NCBI GenBank assembly: GCA_031253625.1
Contig: JAIRVZ010000084.1
Span: forward strand, 1-61,782
Direction: 5' to 3'
Source: Dysgonamonadaceae bacterium
GTDB lineage: Bacteria > Bacteroidota > Bacteroidia > Bacteroidales > Azobacteroidaceae
DNA length: 61,782 nt
Positions 55,060-61,782 of this stretch are shown in pieces. The position numbers and the translations under genes are program-made. The notes under the pieces were generated by a model that was not told the origin of the DNA, made no database searches, and saw only the letters and a program-made list of their open reading frames with translations. How positions within the stretch are numbered: position 1 is the stretch's first letter; each line of letters starts with the position of its first letter.

Positions 55060-55122
55060 AAAGTTGAGAATTGAAAGTTGAAAATGACAACTTTCAACTT
55101 TCAACTTTCAACTTTCAACTTT
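55060..55122 (+). repeat. CAACTTT heptamer array abutting the flippase start
   Basis: Five perfect tandem copies of CAACTTT occupy 55088-55122, one base before the ATG at 55124. Two copies of the reverse complement AAAGTTG (55060-55066 and 55074-55080) precede them, so the leader can fold on itself. Heptamer slippage would change the leader but not the coding frame. Confidence 0.9.
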
Positions 55123-55123
55123 T

Positions 55124-56626
55124 ATGAGCGGAATGAAATCTTTGGCCAAAGAAACGGCCATTTACGGAGTGAGCAGTATTTTGGGCAAAACGCTCAACTG
55201 GTTACTTACTCCTCTTTTTACATACACATTAGCAACTACAGGAGAATATGGGATTATCACCAATCTTTATGCTTATGTCGCACTGGTTATTGTGATTTTA
55301 ACTTTCGGAATGGAAACCGGATTGTTCCGCTTCGCCAATGAGAAAGACAAATATGATCCGACTGAAGTTTATTCTACGACGCTTATTTCGGTTGGGTCTG
55401 TTGTGTTGGTGTTTTTCGCACTTATGACAATATTTCTTAAACCGGTCACCTTATTGTTGGATCCAAGGATATCAACAACATATATTTACCTGATGGCATT
55501 GGTTTTATGTATGGATGCTTTCAGTTGCATTCCGTTTGCATACTTACGGTACAAAAGACGTCCGATCAAATTTGCAGCGCTTAAGATACTTTTCATTGTA
55601 TTGTATATTTTGTTGTGTCTTTTCTTTTTATTACTTTGTCCTTTCCTTTACAAAAATTATCCCGCGTTGGTCGATTGGTTTTACAAACCTAATTCGGGAG
55701 TTTTGTATATTTTAATTTCCAATCTGATCGCCACGTTTGTTCAAACTTGCTTTTTGGCATCCGAATTGATCGGTTTCAAATATAAATTTTCATGGTCGCT
55801 ATTCCGGAAAGTGTTTAATTATTCATTTCCATTATTGATATTAGGAATTGCCGGGATATTGAGTCAAACGATCGATAAAATTATTTTTCCAATAGTCTAT
55901 CCCAACCAAGAAGCTGCTTTGGACCAATTGGGAATTTATGGAGCCGCTTTCAAAATAGCAGTAGTGATGGTGATGTTTACGCAGGCTTTCCGATACGCCT
56001 ACGAACCTTTTATTTTTGCCAAAAATCGCAGTTCGGATAACCGGCAAGCATACGCTGAGGCCATGAAATATTTTATTGTCATCGGATTGTTTATATTTCT
56101 TGGCGTGATGTTCTATATGGATATTCTGAAATTCTTTATCAAACCTACTTATTTCGAGGGACTTGTAGTCGTTCCCATCGTCATGATGGGTGAACTTTTC
56201 TTCGGCATCTACTTTAACCTGTCGTTGTGGTATAAATTGACAGACAAAACATATTGGGGTGCCATTTTTTCAGTTGCCGGATGTATTATTATAATTGCCT
56301 TGAATATTATATTTATTCCGAAATACGGTTATTTAGCCTGTGCTTGGGCATCTTTTATCGGTTATCTCCTAATCATGTTGGCGTCTTATTTTGTCGGGCA
56401 AAAAGAATATCCTATCAAATACGATTTAAAAACAATCGGAATATATTTCGGTTTGGCATGGGTTTTGTATGTAATATCTCAGTTGGTTTACTTTGAACAT
56501 ACAGGCATTCGGCTTGTTTTTAACACCATATTATTGATAGTTTATCTTTCTGTTTTATTAAAACGAGATTTGCCGTTATCTGAGATTCCTTATCTGAATA
56601 AATTTGCAAAAAACAGATTCAAGTAA
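55124..56626 (+). CDS. Oligosaccharide flippase (MATE/Wzx-like membrane protein)
   Basis: Integral membrane protein of 500 residues with about 12-14 helices. The opening KSLAKETAIYGVSSILGKTLNWLLTPL is typical of Wzx/RfbX-type polysaccharide flippases of the MOP superfamily, which move lipid-linked sugars across the inner membrane. No glycosyltransferases are adjacent. The start directly follows five CAACTTT heptamers with no visible Shine-Dalgarno sequence, so initiation may depend on leader structure. Ends 241 bases before the T9SS protein gene. Confidence 0.9.
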   Translation: MSGMKSLAKETAIYGVSSILGKTLNWLLTPLFTYTLATTGEYGIITNLYAYVALVIVILTFGMETGLFRFANEKDKYDPTEVYSTTLISVGSVVLVFFALMTIFLKPVTLLLDPRISTTYIYLMALVLCMDAFSCIPFAYLRYKRRPIKFAALKILFIVLYILLCLFFLLLCPFLYKNYPALVDWFYKPNSGVLYILISNLIATFVQTCFLASELIGFKYKFSWSLFRKVFNYSFPLLILGIAGILSQTIDKIIFPIVYPNQEAALDQLGIYGAAFKIAVVMVMFTQAFRYAYEPFIFAKNRSSDNRQAYAEAMKYFIVIGLFIFLGVMFYMDILKFFIKPTYFEGLVVVPIVMMGELFFGIYFNLSLWYKLTDKTYWGAIFSVAGCIIIIALNIIFIPKYGYLACAWASFIGYLLIMLASYFVGQKEYPIKYDLKTIGIYFGLAWVLYVISQLVYFEHTGIRLVFNTILLIVYLSVLLKRDLPLSEIPYLNKFAKNRFK

Positions 56627-56700
56627 TCTCTGATTTTCAGGGGCTTACGACAATCAAATTTGAAATCTGTAGCAAAATTGTTAAAAATAATTAAAAACGC

Positions 56701-56729
56701 TTGCTATTACAAAAAACTAATTACCTTTA
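56701..56729 (+). promoter_or_regulatory. Candidate promoter of the second T9SS cassette
   Basis: TTG at 56701-56703, 18 bases, then TACCTTTA at 56722-56729, one base off TAnnTTTG. The ATG lies about 140 bases downstream. The leader repeats ACACACACG (56760-56768) and AAGCACAC (56793-56800), also found in the leader of the paralogue at 24460. Confidence 0.45.
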
Positions 56730-56867
56730 CAACGAAATGTCTGCAAGAAGAATTGCGTGACACACACGTACCATGTAATAAAAAAGTATTTTAAGCACAC
56801 AAAGTACAGTATAAAAAAAATTGAATCACACATTACTAAATTACTAATCGAATTTAAGTTTACAGTT

Positions 56868-59800
56868 ATGGATAAGAATCTGAAGTTTTTAAAACGATTT
56901 TTCGTTGGAGGTTTCCTTTTATTGTCATTAGGAATCCTTAATGGACACGCGCAAGGTTGTACGATTGATGATGATAGCTATTACACAATGGATCCTGCCG
57001 GATTCAGCCAGCTTTGTTCAGGCGGAACAGCGGCTTGGCAATGTGGTGACTGGGGGAGTGATAATCGCTATCTTGAAGCCTCAAGTTTGGCAGACATCCC
57101 TTCCGGACTTATAAGTGCCGGAACGATACAATTTGCAGTAAACACTCCGGGAAAACGACACATAGTCTATACAGGTACCGATCCTCTAACGATTAAGTTT
57201 TTGGGATCAGGTAGCATATATTTTAAATCTACTGTTGCCCCTGTAACGATAACCGGCACCTTGGATGGCATTGGTCGCTTGATCTTAGACGGTCCGGTTA
57301 CTTATACCTATACTACCGAGATTAAAGGTAATTTAGCGATATGTGAAAACACAAAAGTAATATATAATGGGCCTATTGCTGTTCATGACGGATGCTTTAG
57401 TACTGACGTGGGTATGAATATCTACAATAGAGGGATATTTACCGTCAATGGAGGATTTAGATTTAACGGTTCTAATTTTTTCAACAATGGGGAAATGCTT
57501 ATAATAGGGGATTTTTACCCATCAAACCAAAAAACGGCTCTTTTTGTGAATAATGGAAGAATTAGGGTAACTAAAGACTTAATGATCACATCAGGAACGA
57601 TTTGTCTTGCTAATGGTTGTTTTGATGTGGATAAAAATATTTGGAATCCTAATAATCCGTTGGAATTTGTCGGTATAATGGGAGATGGAGGAGGCATTCA
57701 CTTTGAAGGTAATTATATCTTTGGAAATGGTTCATTTTCGGTTCCTCTTGTACAATCGGGACAAAATGTATCTATCACAGCCGGTGCGAACTCGCTCGCT
57801 CAATGGGTAAATGCTTCCGGAGTAACGTTTCCTTTTGAGGGATTACCGGATTTTAATGGTTCTTATTGGAATCTCAATTGGACTCAATTGTTGGGTTGGG
57901 GTACTTTCCTAACGAGAGGTGATGCTTGTGGTGATTATACCGGTAATGTAACTTTCAGCGCTCCCGATCAAGAGGCTTGTGAAGGTGATAATGTTTCCGT
58001 TAACGTTTTTCCTCAAGATGATGTTTATGAGTATCAATGGTTTAAGAGTAATGGCGCAGGAGGATGGACTTCCATTGGAAGTCGTAGTTCAAGCGGTTAT
58101 ATCAACGTTATAAAAAGCAGTGCCGGATTAGATGTATACTATGTAGATGTTTACGATGTAAATCTTGTAGCTCCGGTAAAGACAAAACATCCGGTAAATC
58201 TTTATTTAGCAGCCGCAGGAGAATGTAATTCTTTCGTTTTCACTGCTCCCGATGTGATGGCTTGTGAAGGAGATAATGTCAGACTCAATATTTTCCCTCA
58301 AGAGCCAACTTTGTCGTATGAATGGTTCAAGAGCAATGGAGCAGGAGGATGGATTTCACAGGGAGTTCATGCTAACGGTTATTTTGATGTTATAAAAGGA
58401 TCAGGATCATTAGACTCATACGCTGTTGATGTTAGAGAATCATCAACTCTGATAGAAGGAAAATTTCCGGTAAATCTTTATTTAACAGCCGATACTTTGG
58501 TTTGGACAGGAAGTGCCGGTAATAAAGATTGGAATGATGCTGCCAACTGGAACTATCCGGGCACAGGTTCTTTATCCGGTAAACCGGAATTATGGATTCC
58601 TCGTCCTTGTACCAATGTGTTAATCCCTGCCGGTAAAGGAAATTATCCTGATTTGAGTGTCACAAGCACAACTATTTATAGCGATGCAGCTTGTAACAAG
58701 ATTTGGTTTAGGCATGGTGGCGAAGTTGTTCGCACCGACTTGTTGAACTATAAAAAAGCAAACTTGGAATTAACGCTCGAGGCCAACCGTTGGAATATGA
58801 TTACTGTACCTTTGCGGTATGTGCATACTGGTGACTTTTACAAAAATGATCCGTGTCCTCATGCAGATAAATTGCGCATTTATCAACAACTTTTTGAAAC
58901 GGCAAATCCGCAACCCGACGCAACAGTTAATCCTACAGGTGGCTGGACAGGGCCTTTCAACAATCCTGAAATAGCTATACCTGCCGGTTTCGGTTATGCC
59001 GTACACTTGCTTGATGACGGTACAGCTTTTGATGAAGATTTTGTTAAAATGCCGGTTGCCAACGAAACAGACTGGGTTCCTGCAACAGGTCGCCACTCTA
59101 TTTGGTTCCCTAAAAATGATAAGAGTTATAATGTTTACTGGCTTACAAGTGTAAACGGAGATCAAAAACCTCCAATCAATGCTTCCTGTGAGAATGAAGA
59201 CATTAAATCTACTCATACTATAGAAAGAGGAAGTGGTTTTGATAACTACCGCTTTGTTTATGAAGCCGGAAGTACTTGGAATACTACAGGTGACATCACG
59301 CTTACTACAAGCAGTGCTTCTGCAGCAGAAAAGGCAGTGATTGTAGGTAACCCATTCATGTCTCACTGGGATTTCGATAAATTCGCTGCACGAAATACAG
59401 GTAAATTCAAAGATGAATATAAAGTATTAGAAAGTGGCAATGATGCTGTTTATGTTACTTATTCTTCTTTAATTTCTTCCAACAAACTGATAGCACCTAT
59501 GCAGTCGATATTGATTACCTCAAATGCTGTTTTTGGAACAACAGGTTTGAAAACCAATGTTGAAGACATGGCTCAAAAACCGGGTAATGTCTTAAAAAGT
59601 GCAAGCAATACAGAATCGAACTTATTGAAAATCGTTGCCGAGAAAGACGACACAAGCAACCAGACACATATTTTGTTCGATGTTTCAGCCAACAACAACT
59701 ACGTGTTTGAGGAAGATAGCTACAAATTGTTCGTAACCGATGTAACCGGGCCTATTGCAGTTTATACTCGCTCTTCGGATGGTGTTGCACTCGATATCAA

Positions 59801-60275
59801 CGTTTTTGGTGACACTGATCAACTGATTCCGCTTGGTGTGCGTACTTCTCAAACGGGAAATATTGACCTGCGATTTGAAGGTGTCGAAAACTTTGGAAAG
59901 TTGCAATTGATTGATACTCTATACCCTAATGATGCTATCGACCTGAAAGAAACGCCCGAATATAGTTTCAAGAAAACAACATCAGACTTGTTCTTGGATG
60001 GAAGATTCTTCCTGTCATTCAAAAAGGCTCCTAACAGCGACCTCATTCCGACACAAGGAGCGGTTTCTATCTTCACTTCAGGTAATCAATTACAAGTGAT
60101 TTCGGATAGTGCCATAGATGCAGTTCAAATATTCGATATGCAAGGAAGATTGTTAAAGAAGGCAACTAATGTTAGAAATTCATGTATTCTTGATTTGCCA
60201 CAAAGTGGTGTATATATTGTGAAAGTTTTAACAAAAGAGAGTTCGATTGTTGAAAAAGTAATGGCAAGTAAATAA
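56868..60275 (+). CDS. Modular surface protein with T9SS type A sorting tail (cassette 2)
   Basis: Exported protein of 1135 residues, signal peptide ending at GHAQ. A beta-rich N-terminal region (about 30-350) is followed by two tandem Ig-like repeats of about 95 residues (starting about 362 and 457; shared EACEGDNV/MACEGDNV and WFKSNGAGGW). One LVWTGSAGNKDWND module comes at about 543, and the remainder is closely similar to the C-terminal half of the protein at 24460-30165. The end (VQIFDMQGRLL, SGVYIVKVLT) is a T9SS sorting domain. Start 56868 is chosen since the frame from 56757 adds 37 residues lacking signal character. Function unknown; the 42-codon ORF lies 40 bases downstream. Confidence 0.9.
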   Translation: MDKNLKFLKRFFVGGFLLLSLGILNGHAQGCTIDDDSYYTMDPAGFSQLCSGGTAAWQCGDWGSDNRYLEASSLADIPSGLISAGTIQFAVNTPGKRHIVYTGTDPLTIKFLGSGSIYFKSTVAPVTITGTLDGIGRLILDGPVTYTYTTEIKGNLAICENTKVIYNGPIAVHDGCFSTDVGMNIYNRGIFTVNGGFRFNGSNFFNNGEMLIIGDFYPSNQKTALFVNNGRIRVTKDLMITSGTICLANGCFDVDKNIWNPNNPLEFVGIMGDGGGIHFEGNYIFGNGSFSVPLVQSGQNVSITAGANSLAQWVNASGVTFPFEGLPDFNGSYWNLNWTQLLGWGTFLTRGDACGDYTGNVTFSAPDQEACEGDNVSVNVFPQDDVYEYQWFKSNGAGGWTSIGSRSSSGYINVIKSSAGLDVYYVDVYDVNLVAPVKTKHPVNLYLAAAGECNSFVFTAPDVMACEGDNVRLNIFPQEPTLSYEWFKSNGAGGWISQGVHANGYFDVIKGSGSLDSYAVDVRESSTLIEGKFPVNLYLTADTLVWTGSAGNKDWNDAANWNYPGTGSLSGKPELWIPRPCTNVLIPAGKGNYPDLSVTSTTIYSDAACNKIWFRHGGEVVRTDLLNYKKANLELTLEANRWNMITVPLRYVHTGDFYKNDPCPHADKLRIYQQLFETANPQPDATVNPTGGWTGPFNNPEIAIPAGFGYAVHLLDDGTAFDEDFVKMPVANETDWVPATGRHSIWFPKNDKSYNVYWLTSVNGDQKPPINASCENEDIKSTHTIERGSGFDNYRFVYEAGSTWNTTGDITLTTSSASAAEKAVIVGNPFMSHWDFDKFAARNTGKFKDEYKVLESGNDAVYVTYSSLISSNKLIAPMQSILITSNAVFGTTGLKTNVEDMAQKPGNVLKSASNTESNLLKIVAEKDDTSNQTHILFDVSANNNYVFEEDSYKLFVTDVTGPIAVYTRSSDGVALDINVFGDTDQLIPLGVRTSQTGNIDLRFEGVENFGKLQLIDTLYPNDAIDLKETPEYSFKKTTSDLFLDGRFFLSFKKAPNSDLIPTQGAVSIFTSGNQLQVISDSAIDAVQIFDMQGRLLKKATNVRNSCILDLPQSGVYIVKVLTKESSIVEKVMASK

Positions 60276-60315
60276 AAGAGGAAACTAACGAATAACTTAA
60301 AAAATAGATAAAGCA

Positions 60316-60444
60316 ATGAAAGAAACAAGAGAAATTTATGACGCTCCGGTTATAGAAACCGTTGAAGTGATGGTTGAGCAAGGATTTCAAATGTCTGCAC
60401 CATCAAAGAGTAATCCTGATCCGCTTAAAGAAAAAATAAGATAA
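60316..60444 (+). CDS. 42-aa conserved peptide, copy 2
   Basis: Second copy of the peptide at 30277-30405: same length, 40 of 42 residues identical, with 11 synonymous codon differences. The spacer from the T9SS gene is 40 bases here, without the palindrome found in copy 1, but keeps the shared AAACTAACGAA and ATAAAGCAATG elements. A strong terminator follows 22 bases after the stop, so the T9SS gene and this ORF form a closed two-gene unit. Confidence 0.8.
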   Translation: MKETREIYDAPVIETVEVMVEQGFQMSAPSKSNPDPLKEKIR

Positions 60445-60466
60445 GGATGTGGAGGAAATAACAGAG

Positions 60467-60504
60467 TTGGGCAAGTCTATTCTTTAGACTTGCCCAATTT
60501 TTTG
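60467..60504 (+). terminator. Intrinsic terminator of the second T9SS cassette
   Basis: TTGGGCAAGTCT (60467-60478) pairs with AGACTTGCCCAA (60486-60497), 12 perfect bp with a seven-base loop, followed by a run of six T. Confidence 0.92.
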
Positions 60505-60536
60505 TGTTAAGATAAATTTTAAAATTCAGAAATAGA

Positions 60537-61782
60537 ATGAAAAAGATTATTTGGAGCATTGTTTTTTTGCTGTCGGCTACAACGTTATTAGCTGATGAAG
60601 GTATGTGGATGTTAAACAAGTTGACTTCCGGCAATTTGGAAAGAATGAAGGAATTAGGTTTTACCCTTTCGGAAACAGAACTTTATGACACCATAAATCC
60701 CTCTATCAAAGATGCGGTTGTAATTTTCGGAGGCGGATGTACCGGGATTACGGTTTCCGGCAAAGGATTGATTTTTACTAATCATCATTGCGGATTTGAT
60801 GCCATACAATCTCAAAGCTCGGTTGAAAATGATTACCTGAAAAACGGATTTGTCGCTCAAACACAAGAAGATGAAATGAAAATACCCGATTTGGAAGTTC
60901 GCTATTTGCTGTATACGGAAAATGTTACGGATCGTTTACTTGCAGCTGTCGATACCATTGCCGATGAATTTGAACGCATGACCAAAATCTATGAATTAGT
61001 CCAACAAATAGAAGATTCTATTTCAGCCGGCAATGAATTTATTGTAGCTGAAATAGCCCCGTATTACGACTACAATGAATTTTATTTGAACGTATACGAA
61101 GTATTCAAAGACATACGGATGGTTTTTGCTCCGCCGTCTTCCGTAGGTAAATTCGGTGGCGAAACGGATAACTGGATGTGGCCGCGCCATACGGGTGACT
61201 TCAGTGTGTTCCGGGTGTATGCCAATGCTGAAAATAAACCGGCAACCTACAGTGTGGATAATATTGCTTATTCTCCTAAATATTTTGTTCCTGTTTCTCT
61301 TGAAGGCTACAAAGAACATGATTATGCCATGACTATCGGTTTTCCCGGCAGCACCGACTGCTATTTATCTTCTTGGGGAGTAAGTCAACGAGTAAAAAGC
61401 AGCAATGAGCCTCGTATTGAAACCAGAGGTATAAAACAGGATATTTGGAAAGATGCCATGTTGAAAAGCGATGAAATTCGTATTAAATATGCTTCCAAGT
61501 ATGCAATGAGTTCAAACTACTGGAAAAATTCAATCGGGATGAACCGGGGAATCGAACAAATGAACGTAATTGAACGCAAGCAAATCTTGGAAAAAGAGTT
61601 TCTCGATTGGCTGAATGAAAATCCGGAACAAAAAGCCATTTATGGGAATGCATTAACCCTTATACAAGAGGGATATAATGATACTGATGACGCAAAAAAG
61701 GCATTGATTTACTTAATGGAAACACTTGTGAATGGTGCGGAAATCGTAAGACTTACTTTTGCTGCTATGAGGTATGATGTTC
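60537..61782 (+). CDS. S46-family dipeptidyl-peptidase (partial, runs off the window)
   Basis: The first 415 residues of a protein that should be about 700-720 long. Signal peptide ends at LLADEG, and MWMLNKL follows as in DPP7/DPP11. The catalytic His lies in FTNHHCGFDAI (about residue 84), and the Asp region TDNWMWPRHTGDFS is intact near residue 220; the catalytic Ser lies beyond the window. The family removes dipeptides from peptide N-termini in the periplasm, feeding amino-acid-fermenting Bacteroidales. Substrate preference (hydrophobic DPP7 against acidic DPP11) is decided by a C-terminal residue not visible. Confidence 0.93.
   Translation, partial: MKKIIWSIVFLLSATTLLADEGMWMLNKLTSGNLERMKELGFTLSETELYDTINPSIKDAVVIFGGGCTGITVSGKGLIFTNHHCGFDAIQSQSSVENDYLKNGFVAQTQEDEMKIPDLEVRYLLYTENVTDRLLAAVDTIADEFERMTKIYELVQQIEDSISAGNEFIVAEIAPYYDYNEFYLNVYEVFKDIRMVFAPPSSVGKFGGETDNWMWPRHTGDFSVFRVYANAENKPATYSVDNIAYSPKYFVPVSLEGYKEHDYAMTIGFPGSTDCYLSSWGVSQRVKSSNEPRIETRGIKQDIWKDAMLKSDEIRIKYASKYAMSSNYWKNSIGMNRGIEQMNVIERKQILEKEFLDWLNENPEQKAIYGNALTLIQEGYNDTDDAKKALIYLMETLVNGAEIVRLTFAAMRYDV

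Noticed and set aside
55060-55122. CAACTTT repeats considered as CRISPR
   Set aside because: Units are 7 bases without spacers and no cas genes are present.
56757-56867. Earlier in-frame start (37 extra residues) for the second T9SS protein
   Set aside because: The added residues are basic and not a signal peptide, whereas the ATG at 56868 gives a standard one.

Overview
This window looks like a chromosomal segment of a Bacteroidetes bacterium, most likely order Bacteroidales. The evidence is a low-GC genome, -7 boxes of the TAnnTTTG type with TTTG 19-20 bases upstream, a hybrid two-component regulator with Reg_prop repeats, two giant surface proteins with type IX secretion (T9SS) sorting tails, GldB, a DUF5606 protein, the nusB-yajC-ybbR-coaE cluster, fused ThrA, and an S46 dipeptidyl-peptidase. 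Genus cannot be fixed from the sequence alone. No rRNA, CRISPR array, insertion sequence or prophage was seen.

Layout. 0-2.2 kb: a palindromic repeat and a membrane-anchored NACHT-type STAND NTPase, a possible defence protein. 2.4-9.6 kb: a tRNA methyltransferase, divergent from an operon of a hybrid two-component sensor (HTCS), a GH20-type hexosaminidase and a DUF5009/NagX-like membrane acyltransferase, apparently an amino-sugar sensing and utilisation unit. 9.6-13.5 kb: a membrane TPR/AraC-type regulator, then a repeat-rich adhesin-like protein behind a long structured leader. 13.5-20.9 kb: a cyclophilin lipoprotein, divergent from a four-gene operon (nucleoside hydrolase-like lipoprotein, two DUF3857/transglutaminase-like paralogues, ABC exporter). 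20.9-24.3 kb: the housekeeping cluster nusB-yajC-ybbR-coaE and a PUR-alpha-like protein.

24.4-30.4 kb holds the first T9SS cassette: a 1901-residue modular surface protein followed by a 42-codon ORF. 30.5-36.9 kb: rplY-pth-hslR, ftcD, an M48 protease, an AspT/YidE transporter and an unknown exported protein. 37.0-41.5 kb: a ParE-type toxin-antitoxin pair, thrA, gldB, an EamA protein. 41.5-49.2 kb: an outer-membrane beta-barrel protein, an orphan KilA-N protein, an MsbA-like exporter, tRNA-Gly and tRNA-Leu, an OmpA lipoprotein and two small Bacteroidetes-type proteins. 49.3-56.6 kb: GH3 beta-glucosidase, dnaB, upp, ruvB and a flippase. 56.7-60.4 kb holds the second T9SS cassette, a 1135-residue protein with its own copy of the 42-codon ORF. 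The window ends inside an S46 peptidase gene.

The most unusual signal is the duplicated cassette. Two large T9SS-sorted proteins 30 kb apart share a C-terminal half of about 600 residues, and each is followed by a 42-aa ORF. The two peptide copies differ at 13 codons, 11 of them synonymous and 2 conservative (Ile/Val), which strongly indicates a translated peptide under purifying selection. Also worth attention are the NACHT protein with a possible FGE-like C-terminus, five tandem CAACTTT heptamers ending one base before the flippase start codon, the inverted-repeat-bounded leader of the adhesin-like gene, and a DUF3857 pair in which one member has lost its catalytic Cys and His.
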